The notes: generated from the letters alone by a model not told the origin. Shown: positions 7,209 to 14,724, counted from the first letter of the stretch. The stretch is DNA of 15,543 bases from Pseudomonadota bacterium (GCA_018812385.1 JAHJDU010000621.1:1-15543), one strand, 5' to 3'. Program-made: numbers and translations.

Positions 7209-7519
7209 TCAATTCAACTGGCTTTGTTCAAACAAGTCCATGGCAAGTCTTTCATCTGAAAGAGGCGATTGTTTTATATTTTTAATGTGTTGAGTGTAGT
7301 ATCCAGGGACTCCTGAATTCCTTTTGCCCCGGATGCAACAACAACCCGGGCGTCAGGATATCTTCTGGCAAGTCCTGGCAGTCCTGTGATATGGTCGGAA
7401 TGGGGATGGGAGGGAATGATAAAGTCTGGAATGATATCAAGATGTTCCAGATGGTTGATCACTGTATCAACAATACCAGAAATACCCACTTCAAACAGGG
7501 CAGAATGCTGGTTGCCGTG
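7209..7519 (-). pseudogene. Relic of a metallo-beta-lactamase-fold hydrolase
   Basis: The minus strand encodes a fragment with the metal-binding motif HPHSDH (bases 7391-7408) in the context PDFIIPSHPHSDHITGLPGL, diagnostic of the metallo-beta-lactamase fold. The frame opens at about 7519 after an in-frame TAA (7520-7522), where an intact gene should continue with its N-terminal strands. At the other end the frame stops at 7274. Protein-like sequence continues in another frame, SPLSDERLAMDLFEQSQLN, until TGA at 7209-7211, which implies a frameshift in the AT-rich run around 7275-7285. Intact members are generally 200 residues or more; about 100 codons survive. The later zinc ligands are not visible. 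Original substrate unknown. Confidence 0.65.
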
Positions 7520-7660
7520 TTAGGCCCTGTTATTGCAATGGATCCTGTACTTTCTGCTTCTGGATGGGCAGGGGCATTTCTGATTTTTAGCGGCGATATA
7601 TTTTTAACCTTGAGAAAGGCTAAAAGATAAAATTAAAAAGGGTAGAAATCTGTATGGTTT

Positions 7661-7852
7661 TCACACAATTCCTCCATTAATACCAATGACCTGGCCGGTA
7701 ATATATCCTGCGTCTTTTTTCTGTTTGAATTGAAATTAAGATATACAAACCGTCCTGTTTGGGCCAGCGCTATAGCGATAGCTTTCCCAATCCCTCCACT
7801 GGCCCCTGTTACAAGAGCAATTTTTAATATTATCAGTTTTTGTTTCAGGCAT
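7661..7852 (-). pseudogene. Internally deleted, frameshifted short-chain dehydrogenase/reductase (FabG-like)
   Basis: The minus strand carries both ends of an SDR but not its middle. The N-terminal part has IALVTGASGGIGKAIAIALA, the NAD(P) motif, followed by VYLNFNSN. In another frame it joins directly to AGYITGQVIGINGGIV and a stop at 7661-7663, the usual SDR C-terminus. About 150-180 codons, including the catalytic Ser-Tyr-Lys region, are missing. A second lesion lies near the start: from ATG 7852, with AAGGA six bases ahead, the protein reads MPETKTDNIK and must then shift by one base at an A-run (T5 at 7821-7825 on the + strand) to enter IALVTG. A longer start at 7869 would read through but has no ribosome site. 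The gene cannot make an active enzyme. Confidence 0.8.
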
Positions 7853-8005
7853 GTTTTTTCCTTTATCATGGTTTACCATTACCAGAAAATTATCACAGAT
7901 TTGGATTGAGATACAAGGGAATCTTTTCCCATGAAATTAGTTCTTGTATTTTCTTTAATTTTCTATCAATATTCTGATTATTAAGTTTTTTAACCTTGAA
8001 GGTGT

Positions 8006-8021
8006 TATGCTTTGTATGCTT
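8006..8021 (+). repeat. Tandem TATGCTT direct repeat in the leader of the second transporter operon
   Basis: TATGCTT occurs at 8006-8012 and again at 8015-8021, 9 bases apart. It lies 82 bases before the binding-protein start, upstream of a possible promoter. It could be a paired protein-binding site, but it is short enough to be chance. Confidence 0.2.
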
Positions 8022-8048
8022 ACAAAAATCTGGTACAGGCATGATAAT
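8020..8048 (+). promoter_or_regulatory. Candidate promoter for the second transporter operon
   Basis: A -10-like GATAAT at 8043-8048 has a weak -35 (TTACAA, 8020-8025) at a 17-base spacing. The -10 differs from consensus by one base, but the -35 matches at only three of six positions. A promoter is expected here because the genes on either side are separated by over 1 kb of decayed DNA. A second GATAAT at 8061 shows how easily this motif arises in the AT-rich leader. Confidence 0.25.
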
Positions 8049-8102
8049 TTAGGAATTGGTGATAATTAGTTATTTTAACATTAATAAGCAAGGAGAAGAG
8101 TG

Positions 8103-9656
8103 ATGAAACGATTGTTGAGAATGTTACAAGTACTTTTTTTCATGATGTTGTTAGGGCTGGCACCGGCAAGTGCTGCAGGGCCGGATACACTGGTAATCGG
8201 GGTCCCTTCGGATATCCATACCCTTGATTTCAGCGTGTCCAGTGACAACTATGACTGGCGCCAGATTTATCCGTGCTATGACCGTCTGGTAAAATACAAG
8301 GTTGTCAATGGTAAAGGTTCCACCGAGGTGGAACCCCAGGCGGCTGAATCCTGGACGGTCTCGGCAGATGGCCTTGTATGGATCTTTAAAATCAGAGACA
8401 AAATTCATTTTGAGGATGGTTCGCAACTTAATGCAGAAGCTGTCAAATTTTCCTTTGAAAGGACTTTAAAAATTGGAAAAGGACCGGCAGATAATATCAG
8501 TGCCATTAACTCCATAAAAGTCATTGATCCCTTGACCCTGGAGATTACCCTGAAAAATGCCTATGGACCCTTTCTTCAGACCCTGGCCACGGATGCTGCT
8601 TCCATTGTCAATCCGACAGTGATCGGGCATGAAAAAGAGGGGGATATGGCCCAGGCATGGCTGGCAGAAAACACACTGGGCAGCGGTCCGTTCAAACTGG
8701 TTGAGTGGACAAGGGGACAGCGTGCCGTATTAGTGGCAAAAACTGATTACTGGGGCGGTGCACCCAAAATTAAAAAGGTGGTAATCCGTTTCATGTCTGA
8801 ATCTTCCGATCGCCGCATGGCCCTGGAGAGAGGGGATATCGATATTGCTGAAAATATTCTCATTGACCAGATTCCTGCCCTTGAAAAAAATACCGACCTG
8901 GTGGTTAACCGCTATCCATCACAGCTTGTGGAGTATGTATATATCAACAACCAGAAACCGACCCTGAACAATGCCGATGTCCGTCAGGCACTGTGTTATG
9001 CCGTGGATTACAAGGGAATCATTGATTATGTCCTCCAGGGAAACGGGGTGCAGATGCGTGGACCGGTTCCCAATGGTATGTGGGGACACAAAGAAGATCT
9101 GTTTCAGCACTCCCGGGATGTTGAAAAAGCCAAATCCCTGTTAAAGAAAGCAGGGGTTGGGGATGGCCTGAAACTGACCCTGATTTATTCCGACCGCCGC
9201 GCCTCATGGGAACAGATCGCCACCATTCTGCAGGCCAATTTTGCAGACATCGGTGTGACGCTCAAGCTGGAACTGATGGCCAATCCAACCCTTCGGGACC
9301 GGGTGGACAAGGGTGATTTTGAATTATGCCTTGGCGCCTGGAGTCCGGATTTTGCAGATCCTTACATGTTTATGAATTTCTGGTTTGATTCCGATCGCTG
9401 GGGACTTCCGGGCAACCGCAGTTTTTACAAAAATATTGAGGTGGATCAACTGGTCCGCAAGGCTGCATCAACTAGTGACCAGAGCCAAAGAACAGCCATG
9501 TACGACAAGGCTCAGGAGATTATCATGAATGAAGCCCCTTATATTTTTCTGTACCAGGTACAAACCATTGTCCCTTTAAGAAAAAATGTAAAAGGGTATG
9601 TATTCAATCCAATGCTGGAATCCATGTATAATCTGGAGACCATTTGGAAAGAATAG
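8103..9656 (+). CDS. Periplasmic solute-binding protein, family 5 (DppA/OppA type)
   Basis: This is the extracytoplasmic receptor of the second transporter, 517 residues. It captures peptides or related solutes and delivers them to the permeases. The signal peptide is clear: positively charged MKRLLR, a hydrophobic stretch, then a cleavage site near APASA-AG (after residue 24). There is no lipobox cysteine, so the mature protein should be free in the periplasm. The family 5 pattern is seen near the N-terminus (YDRLVKYK, VEPQAAESWTVSADGLVWIF) and in FEDGSQLNAEAVKFSFERT. A GTG at 8100 is in frame, but ATG 8103 has better spacing (7 bases) from AGGAG at 8091-8095. A strong hairpin follows the stop. 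Length is normal for the family. Family members bind dipeptides, oligopeptides, nickel or opines, so the ligand is open. Confidence 0.92.
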   Translation: MKRLLRMLQVLFFMMLLGLAPASAAGPDTLVIGVPSDIHTLDFSVSSDNYDWRQIYPCYDRLVKYKVVNGKGSTEVEPQAAESWTVSADGLVWIFKIRDKIHFEDGSQLNAEAVKFSFERTLKIGKGPADNISAINSIKVIDPLTLEITLKNAYGPFLQTLATDAASIVNPTVIGHEKEGDMAQAWLAENTLGSGPFKLVEWTRGQRAVLVAKTDYWGGAPKIKKVVIRFMSESSDRRMALERGDIDIAENILIDQIPALEKNTDLVVNRYPSQLVEYVYINNQKPTLNNADVRQALCYAVDYKGIIDYVLQGNGVQMRGPVPNGMWGHKEDLFQHSRDVEKAKSLLKKAGVGDGLKLTLIYSDRRASWEQIATILQANFADIGVTLKLELMANPTLRDRVDKGDFELCLGAWSPDFADPYMFMNFWFDSDRWGLPGNRSFYKNIEVDQLVRKAASTSDQSQRTAMYDKAQEIIMNEAPYIFLYQVQTIVPLRKNVKGYVFNPMLESMYNLETIWKE

Positions 9657-9675
9657 GAAAACCTGCCGTTCATCT

Positions 9676-9719
9676 GACCCTGCACCGGAAAAATCAGTCA
9701 GGCGTACCGGTGCAGGGTC
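9676..9719 (+). repeat. Intercistronic stem-loop between binding-protein and permease genes
   Basis: GACCCTGCACCGG (9676-9688) and its exact complement at 9707-9719 make a 13-bp GC-rich stem with an 18-base loop. It starts 20 bases after the binding-protein stop and ends 22 bases before the permease start. No T-run follows, so it is not a classical terminator. Such structures after binding-protein genes are known to protect the upstream mRNA from 3' decay, or to cause partial termination, and so keep the binding protein more abundant than the membrane subunits (knowledge applied by inference). Confidence 0.75.
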
Positions 9720-9741
9720 CTTCAGGCACCCTGCCATACCC

Positions 9742-10752
9742 ATGAGAATCCTGCAATATATCCTGGGACGTCTGATGTATATGCTCCCGGTTCTCCTGGG
9801 AGTGACGGTTATGGTCTTTGTCATATCCCATGCCATCCCCGGAGACCCAGCCAAAATGATCGCAGGCCCCAAGGCCAGCCGGGAGGCTGTGGAAAACATC
9901 CGCAAACAGCACGGCCTTGACAAACCTCTGGCCATTCAATACTTCCGGTTTGCTTCAGGTCTGCTAAAGGGGGATCTGGGCATTTCAATCCGTAATCACC
10001 GGCCGGTCACTCATGATTTAAATGATTTTTTCCCGGCCACCCTGGAGTTGACCCTGGTCAGCATTGGGATCTGTCTTTGTATCGGCATCCCTCTGGGGAT
10101 TATTTCAGCGGTTCGCCGGAACCGGCTGGCAGATCACCTGACCCGGATTTTTTCCGTATTCGGGGTTTCAATGCCGGTTTTCTGGCTGGGGCTCATGCTC
10201 CTGCTTGTCTTTTACAGAAACCTGGGATGGCTGCCGGGTTCAGGCCGTCTGGATATTGATTTCTCCCCGCCGGTGTATGTCACAGGCCTCTATCTGATTG
10301 ATACACTGCTTGAGGGTCGTGTGGACAAGTTTTTCAATGTGGCCGCCCATCTTATTCTGCCGGCCTTTTGTCTTTCCTATGTTTATCTGGCAATCATGAC
10401 CCGTATTGTCAGATCGTCCATGATTGAGGTGCTTGGACAGGATTATATTGTTACTGCCCGGGCCAATGGTGTTTCTGAGTGGATGGTGGTCATGAAACAT
10501 GCCTTTAAAAATTCTTTGATTCCCACAGTGACCATCACTGGCTTGTCCTTTGGTGAGCTGCTGGGAGGTGCTATCCTGACGGAAACAATTTTCGGGTGGC
10601 CTGGCATGGGAAAGTATGTGGTAGATTCGGTGAACTATCTGGATTTCCCGGCCATCATGGGGTTTACCCTGGTTGTTTCCCTGGTGTATGTCTCCATCAA
10701 CCTGTGTGTGGATGTCCTCTATGCCTTCTTGAATCCGAAAATTACTTACTGA
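9742..10752 (+). CDS. Dipeptide ABC transporter permease, DppB/OppB type
   Basis: This inner-membrane permease of 336 residues is subunit one of the second transporter's channel. The first transmembrane helix (about 12-30) is followed by the periplasmic family motif ISHAIPGDPAKMI. Further helices lie near 100-122, 139-157, 200-220, 261-283 and 303-325 (approximate). The EAA loop, which binds the ATPase, is at about 237-261 (TARANGVSEWMVVMKHAFKN). TETIFGWPGMGKYVVDSV near 280-297 is a DppB hallmark. The frame is open further upstream across the hairpin, but the only sensible start is ATG 9742, because family proteins begin close to this helix. No clear Shine-Dalgarno sequence precedes it, so translation may be weak or depend on the hairpin. 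The next gene starts 10 bases after the stop. Confidence 0.9.
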   Translation: MRILQYILGRLMYMLPVLLGVTVMVFVISHAIPGDPAKMIAGPKASREAVENIRKQHGLDKPLAIQYFRFASGLLKGDLGISIRNHRPVTHDLNDFFPATLELTLVSIGICLCIGIPLGIISAVRRNRLADHLTRIFSVFGVSMPVFWLGLMLLLVFYRNLGWLPGSGRLDIDFSPPVYVTGLYLIDTLLEGRVDKFFNVAAHLILPAFCLSYVYLAIMTRIVRSSMIEVLGQDYIVTARANGVSEWMVVMKHAFKNSLIPTVTITGLSFGELLGGAILTETIFGWPGMGKYVVDSVNYLDFPAIMGFTLVVSLVYVSINLCVDVLYAFLNPKITY

Positions 10753-10762
10753 GGGCAGATCC

Positions 10763-11632
10763 GTGAAATCATTCTTGAAAAACTATTCAAAATGGCAGGA
10801 GGTTTTGCTGACATTCCGCCTGCTCCGGAAAAACCCCCTTGCCATGGCCGGGATTCTTATCTTGACAGCAATGACCTTGATGGCCCTCTTTGCAGATATT
10901 TTTGCCCCTTTTGATCCCATTCGAATCAGTCTGGCAGAACGTCTGCAGCCGCCAAACATGACACACTGGTTCGGCACGGATGAGATGGGCCGGGATATTT
11001 TCAGCAGGGTGATGTTCGGTGCCAGAATTTCTCTGAGGATAGGATTTATTGTGATCCTGATCTCCGGAGGTATCGGGTCGATTATCGGTGCCTTTGCAGG
11101 ATACCATGGCGGGCGGATCGACAATATCATCATGCGGTTCATGGATGTCATTCTTTCCTTTCCTTCCCTGGTTCTTGCCATGGCACTGGCCGCTGCCATG
11201 GGCCCCAGCCTGAACAACGCCATCATGGCCGTGGCATTTGTCATGATTCCAAAGTTTGCCCGCCTTGTCCGGGGGGATGCGCTTATCGTAAAAGAGATGC
11301 AATTTATTTCTGCTGCCAAAGTTTCAGGGGCAAAAAACGGCTGGATCATTTTTAACCATATTCTGCCCAATTGTCTGAATTCAGTGATTGTATTGGCGAC
11401 GCTGACGGTGGGAGATACTATTTTGATTGCTGCCTCACTGAGTTTTATCGGACTGGGTGCTCAGCCCCCCATCCCTGAATGGGGAGCCATGATCAGCGTG
11501 GGCAGGAAATTTCTCTTGGATCAATGGTGGTATGCGACCTTTCCCGGACTTTTTATCCTTGTGACGGTCATCGGGTTTAATGTCCTGGGCGATGCCTTGA
11601 GAGACATTATGGACCCCCGGATACGAAGGTAA
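10763..11632 (+). CDS. Dipeptide ABC transporter permease, DppC/OppC type
   Basis: This is the second membrane subunit, 289 residues. A short cytoplasmic N-terminus (RLLRKNPLAMAG) leads into helix one at about 26-46. The DppC hallmark HWFGTDEMGRDIFSRVMFGA is at 68-87, the EAA loop at about 183-203 (SAAKVSGAKNGWIIFNHILP), and LSFIGLGAQPPIPEWGAMI near 226-244. The C-terminus DIMDPRIRR is typical of the family. The start codon is GTG at 10763, with GAGGG at 10751-10755 seven bases ahead, overlapping the preceding stop region. It forms a heterodimer with the DppB-type subunit. Its relative at the start of the window (2-322) belongs to the other transporter and differs clearly in the shared motifs. 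Confidence 0.92.
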   Translation: MKSFLKNYSKWQEVLLTFRLLRKNPLAMAGILILTAMTLMALFADIFAPFDPIRISLAERLQPPNMTHWFGTDEMGRDIFSRVMFGARISLRIGFIVILISGGIGSIIGAFAGYHGGRIDNIIMRFMDVILSFPSLVLAMALAAAMGPSLNNAIMAVAFVMIPKFARLVRGDALIVKEMQFISAAKVSGAKNGWIIFNHILPNCLNSVIVLATLTVGDTILIAASLSFIGLGAQPPIPEWGAMISVGRKFLLDQWWYATFPGLFILVTVIGFNVLGDALRDIMDPRIRR

Positions 11633-11637
11633 TTCAT

Positions 11638-12603
11638 ATGACATTATTGGACATTGACAATCTTTCAGTCTCATTTACCAATTACCAGGGTACATCAAGC
11701 GTGCTTGACCGGGTCAGTCTAACCATGGGCAAGGGAGAAATCCTCGGGCTGGTGGGCGAGAGCGGGTGTGGAAAATCCGTAGCTGCCAAGACCATCCTGG
11801 GGCTTATCCCCCAGCCTCCGGGAAATATTTCTTCGGGTAGGATTACTTTTAAAAATGAAAATCTGCTCAAGACGTCAACCCGGAGGATGCGGCAGATCCG
11901 GGGCAATGAAATTTCCATGATTTTTCAGGAACCCATGAGCAGCCTGAATCCTGTTTTCACAGTTGGAAATCAGATGCAGGAGGTGGTCGGGATTCATCAA
12001 AGGGTTAAATCCTGGCAGGCAAACCAGATGTGCGTGGATATGCTTCGCCAGGTTCAGATGCCGGACCCGGAAACCGTGCTGAATAAATATCCCCACCAGC
12101 TTTCCGGTGGAATGAGGCAGCGCGTGATGATTGCCATGGCACTCATCTGTGATCCGGAACTGCTGATAGCAGATGAGCCCACAACCGCGCTGGATGTAAC
12201 TGTCCAGGGGCAAGTACTGGCAATACTTGTTGCATTAAGCCGTGAACGGAATATCTCCGTTCTGATGATCACCCATGACATGGGGGTGGTCGCCCAGGTG
12301 TGTGATCGCGTGGCAGTGATGTATGCGGGCCGGATTGTGGAGGTCGCGCCTGTAAAACAATTGTTTTCAAGCCCTCGACATCCCTATACCCGGGGTCTCA
12401 TTGCCTCCATCCCTGACATTGATGGAAAGGATACCCTTTATTCCATTCCAGGAAGCGTTCCGACAATGATAGACCCGCCGCCCGGATGTCTATTCCATCC
12501 AAGATGTTCGGTTCGAATCAAAACCTGTGATTGTCTGGTACCTGAACTTTGCAGTATCACCCAGGATCATCGGGTGGCATGCCATGCTATAGTTGATCCA
12601 TGA
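11638..12603 (+). CDS. Peptide ABC transporter ATP-binding protein, DppD/OppD type (second transporter)
   Basis: This cytoplasmic ATPase has 321 residues. Walker A GESGCGKS is at 40-47, the Q-loop IFQEPM at 95-100, the signature LSGGMRQR at 155-162, Walker B LIADEP at 176-181 and the switch histidine at 213. The C-terminal OppD/DppF region has cysteines 284, 290, 297 and 315 in the x5, x6, x17 spacing, with extra cysteines at 299 and 305 that its relatives lack. The ATG is five bases after the DppC-type stop, with AAGG upstream. It should pair with the next gene product to drive transport. The DppD assignment over DppF rests on position and on PGSVPTMIDPPPGCLF in the tail. Confidence 0.93.
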   Translation: MTLLDIDNLSVSFTNYQGTSSVLDRVSLTMGKGEILGLVGESGCGKSVAAKTILGLIPQPPGNISSGRITFKNENLLKTSTRRMRQIRGNEISMIFQEPMSSLNPVFTVGNQMQEVVGIHQRVKSWQANQMCVDMLRQVQMPDPETVLNKYPHQLSGGMRQRVMIAMALICDPELLIADEPTTALDVTVQGQVLAILVALSRERNISVLMITHDMGVVAQVCDRVAVMYAGRIVEVAPVKQLFSSPRHPYTRGLIASIPDIDGKDTLYSIPGSVPTMIDPPPGCLFHPRCSVRIKTCDCLVPELCSITQDHRVACHAIVDP

Positions 12604-12622
12604 CAGAAAGGAGAGGAAACAC

Positions 12623-13588
12623 GTGATCCCGGTGATTGAAACTGAAAATCTTGTCAAACAGTTTAAAGTCGGACATGGCTTTCTGGGGGGGTATTCCAGA
12701 CAACTGACCGCTGTAGACCGTGTCTCGATCAGCGTAAACTCCGGGGAAACACTGGGCCTTGTGGGTGAATCCGGTAGCGGCAAATCCACAGTGGGCAATT
12801 GTATCTTAAGGCTGCTGACGGCTACTGACGGCCGGGTATTGTACAGGGGAAAGGATATTCTTTCCATGAAAGAGGCTGAGTTCCAGTCAATACGTGGAAA
12901 ACTCCAGGTGGTTTTTCAAGATCCCCAGTCATCTCTGGACCCGAGAATGACCGTACAAAAGATCGTGGGGTATCCTTTGAAAATACAGAAGGGTATCAAA
13001 GGAAAAGAATTGACCGATCGTGTCCTGGCCGCTTTGAAGGATGTGGGACTGGGTTCGGAGCACCTGGATCGCTACCCCCATGAATTTTCAGGAGGACAGC
13101 GTCAGCGCATCGGAATAGCGCGGGCACTCATTACCGGACCGGAATTTGTGGTTTTTGATGAACCGACTTCAGCCCTGGATGTGTCTGTGCAGGCTCAAAT
13201 TCTCAATCTGGTTACAGGGCTTCAGAAAAAGTACAATTATGCCTATTTGTTTATTTCCCACGACCTGGCAGTGGTCCGGCATATCAGCAACCGGATAGCC
13301 GTGATGTACCTGGGAGCTATTGTTGAGACCGCCCCAAAAGAGCGTTTTTTTGCAGAGCCGTGCCACCCGTATTCAAAGGCCTTGATCGCTTCAGTGCCCA
13401 GGCCGGACCCGTTTCAGAGGCAAACACTGTCTGTATTGACGGGGGATGTGCCAAGCCCGCTTCATCTGCCCAAAGGCTGTCGATTTTCCCCCCGGTGTAA
13501 CAAGGCAATGGATATATGCAGGAAGATACCCCCGCCTCATATTAAAGTTGTCACAGATCACTGGCTGGATTGTCATCTGTATGGATAG
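12623..13588 (+). CDS. Peptide ABC transporter ATP-binding protein, DppF/OppF type (second transporter)
   Basis: This is the partner ATPase of the second transporter, 321 residues. Walker A GESGSGKST is at 48-56, the Q-loop VFQDPQSSLDPRM at 97-109, the signature FSGGQRQR at 155-162, Walker B VVFDEP at 176-181, followed by TSALDVSVQAQILNL, and the switch histidine at 213. Cysteines 286, 292, 299 and 317 repeat the common tail motif. GTG 12623 is the preferred start because AAGGAG at 12608-12613 is correctly placed. The frame runs up to a TTG at 12593 inside the preceding gene, but that would bury the ribosome site. The M55 peptidase gene follows 94 bases after the stop. Confidence 0.93.
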   Translation: MIPVIETENLVKQFKVGHGFLGGYSRQLTAVDRVSISVNSGETLGLVGESGSGKSTVGNCILRLLTATDGRVLYRGKDILSMKEAEFQSIRGKLQVVFQDPQSSLDPRMTVQKIVGYPLKIQKGIKGKELTDRVLAALKDVGLGSEHLDRYPHEFSGGQRQRIGIARALITGPEFVVFDEPTSALDVSVQAQILNLVTGLQKKYNYAYLFISHDLAVVRHISNRIAVMYLGAIVETAPKERFFAEPCHPYSKALIASVPRPDPFQRQTLSVLTGDVPSPLHLPKGCRFSPRCNKAMDICRKIPPPHIKVVTDHWLDCHLYG

Positions 13589-13649
13589 CCGGTAATTTTC
13601 AGGTAAAGGATGGATTTGTATTTATGATTAACCTAGTCGCAATTTAAAA

Positions 13650-13664
13650 ATCAATTATATTGAT
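13650..13664 (+). repeat. 15-bp inverted repeat upstream of the M55 peptidase gene
   Basis: ATCAAT and ATTGAT flank TAT as a perfect 6-bp inverted repeat, 18 bases before the ATG at 13683. The form suits a dimeric repressor or activator site, but the sequence is AT-rich and could be chance. No convincing promoter was found in the 94-base gap. Confidence 0.25.
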
Positions 13665-13682
13665 GAATGGAAAAGCCAATAT

Positions 13683-14510
13683 ATGAAACTATTAATTTCA
13701 GCCGATATCGAAGGTGTCGGTGCCGTTGTCAGAAGAGAGCATTCCGGTGTTCAGGAAAGAGAATATCTGCAGGCCAGAAAATTGATGACCCAGGAGGTGA
13801 ACGCTGCCATAAGGGGGGCATTTGATTCCGGTGCTTCCGGGGTAGTGGTCGTGGATGCCCATAATGTGGGACTGAACCTTTTTCCCGAGGATCTGGATGA
13901 GCGGGCTCGCCTTATTATGGGATCCCCTCGTCCCTTAGCCATGATGGAAGGGGTGGACCGGGGCATGGATGCGGTCTGTTTTGTCGGGTATCACGGTATG
14001 GCCGGGTCTAAAGATGCCGCCATTGCCCATATTTTTCACGGCCGCGTGGCTGAATTGACATTTAATGGCCTCAGGGTTGGTGAAATTGGCCTCAATGCAC
14101 TGATTGCCGGATATCATCAGGTGCCGGTCATCATGATATCCGGTGATAAAGTTGCATGCCAGGAAGCTGCCGACCTGATACCGGGTATTGAGGTGGCCGT
14201 GGTCAAGGAATCCATAGGTGCTTATGCCGCGCTCTGTCCCCATCCAATCAAGTGCCGGGAATTGATATACCAGGCAGTTCGAAATGCCATATCACGAAGG
14301 GATTTAATTTCTCCCCTTGTTCTGGAAAAAGGTGAAGTGATCATGGATCTGCGCCTGACAACAGCCTCTGGCATTGACATGGCCCTCCGCCTGCCGGGCA
14401 CGGAGAGAATAAGCGGAGATACATTGAGATACAAGGCAAAGGATTATGCCATGGCCTTCCAGGCCTTTGTTGTCCTGGCCGATTTAATGGAACTCGTACC
14501 CTTTATATGA
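13683..14510 (+). CDS. M55-family zinc D-aminopeptidase (Bacillus DppA-like)
   Basis: This cytoplasmic metallopeptidase of 275 residues is related to Bacillus subtilis DppA, a decameric enzyme that removes N-terminal D-amino acids from short peptides. The predicted dinuclear zinc ligands are all present: Asp8 and Glu10 (ISADIEG), His60 (VDAHN), His104 (GYHG) and Glu134 (GEIGLNA). The probable catalytic histidine is His116 (AHIFHG). These positions match the published Bacillus ones within one residue (from memory). Length is also standard, about 270-275. The ribosome site before ATG 13683 is weak. It follows a complete peptide transporter, and in B. subtilis dppA heads the dpp transport operon, so the operon likely imports and cleaves peptides containing D-residues, such as D-Ala-D-Ala from cell walls (inference). 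The stop lies three bases before a response-regulator relic. Confidence 0.9.
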   Translation: MKLLISADIEGVGAVVRREHSGVQEREYLQARKLMTQEVNAAIRGAFDSGASGVVVVDAHNVGLNLFPEDLDERARLIMGSPRPLAMMEGVDRGMDAVCFVGYHGMAGSKDAAIAHIFHGRVAELTFNGLRVGEIGLNALIAGYHQVPVIMISGDKVACQEAADLIPGIEVAVVKESIGAYAALCPHPIKCRELIYQAVRNAISRRDLISPLVLEKGEVIMDLRLTTASGIDMALRLPGTERISGDTLRYKAKDYAMAFQAFVVLADLMELVPFI

Positions 14511-14513
14511 TAA

Positions 14514-14708
14514 CTGGCCAAGCCGTTTAACCCAAGGGAACTTCTGACCAGAATCAAGGCCATTCTCCGGCGCCAGGATATTTTGACCACCGAGGACCTT
14601 GGAGAACCTCTTTTCATCCGGTGCGGCAACATGGTATTGAACCGGGACCAGATCATGAATCTCTCCCAGGGAAGGACAGGAAAAGACGATCAGTGCCGGG
14701 TTGGGTAA
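14514..14708 (+). pseudogene. Relic of an OmpR-type response regulator
   Basis: Three bases after the peptidase stop, the frame LAKPFNPRELLTRIKAILRR begins and runs for 64 codons to TAA at 14706. This text is the end of a receiver domain: the conserved Lys-Pro, the last helix and the linker to the DNA-binding domain. Further on, VLNRDQIMNLSQGR resembles the end of an OmpR-type winged helix, so the middle of that domain also seems deleted. No start codon or phosphorylation site is left. The piece is a truncated gene remnant, and it marks the junction where the transporter operon meets different DNA. Confidence 0.75.
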
Positions 14709-14724
14709 TATTATAACAAGCATT

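Larger units (their letters stand above)
6965..8102. other. Gene-poor stretch of 1.1 kb with two decayed minus-strand genes
   Basis: No intact gene is seen here on either strand. From 6965 to 7208 the sequence is AT-rich non-coding DNA, with an AATTCA/TGAATT inverted repeat (7007-7030), a GTGAATTT direct repeat (7024 and 7046) and the hairpin at 7171. From 7209 to about 7519 and from 7661 to 7852 are relics of a metallo-beta-lactamase-fold gene and a short-chain dehydrogenase gene. The part from 7853 to 8102 is AT-rich leader DNA of the following operon. No intrinsic terminator for the RidA operon could be recognised. Confidence 0.7.

Noticed and set aside
7391..7630. Plus-strand 79-codon frame opposite the metallo-hydrolase relic
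   Set aside because: It is antisense to a recognisable HPHSDH motif, has no ribosome site and resembles no family.
8031..8046. TGGTAC-like element as a sigma-54 promoter for the binding-protein gene
   Set aside because: There is no GC at the required 10-base spacing from the GG.
9598..9741. Upstream extension of the DppB-type permease through the hairpin
   Set aside because: The frame is open, but the extra residues are hydrophilic, overlap the binding-protein gene and contain the hairpin. Family proteins begin near the first membrane helix at 9742.
10783..11370. Long minus-strand open frame of 195 codons inside the DppC-type gene
   Set aside because: It is the shadow of a strongly conserved permease on the + strand and shows no domain or start signal.
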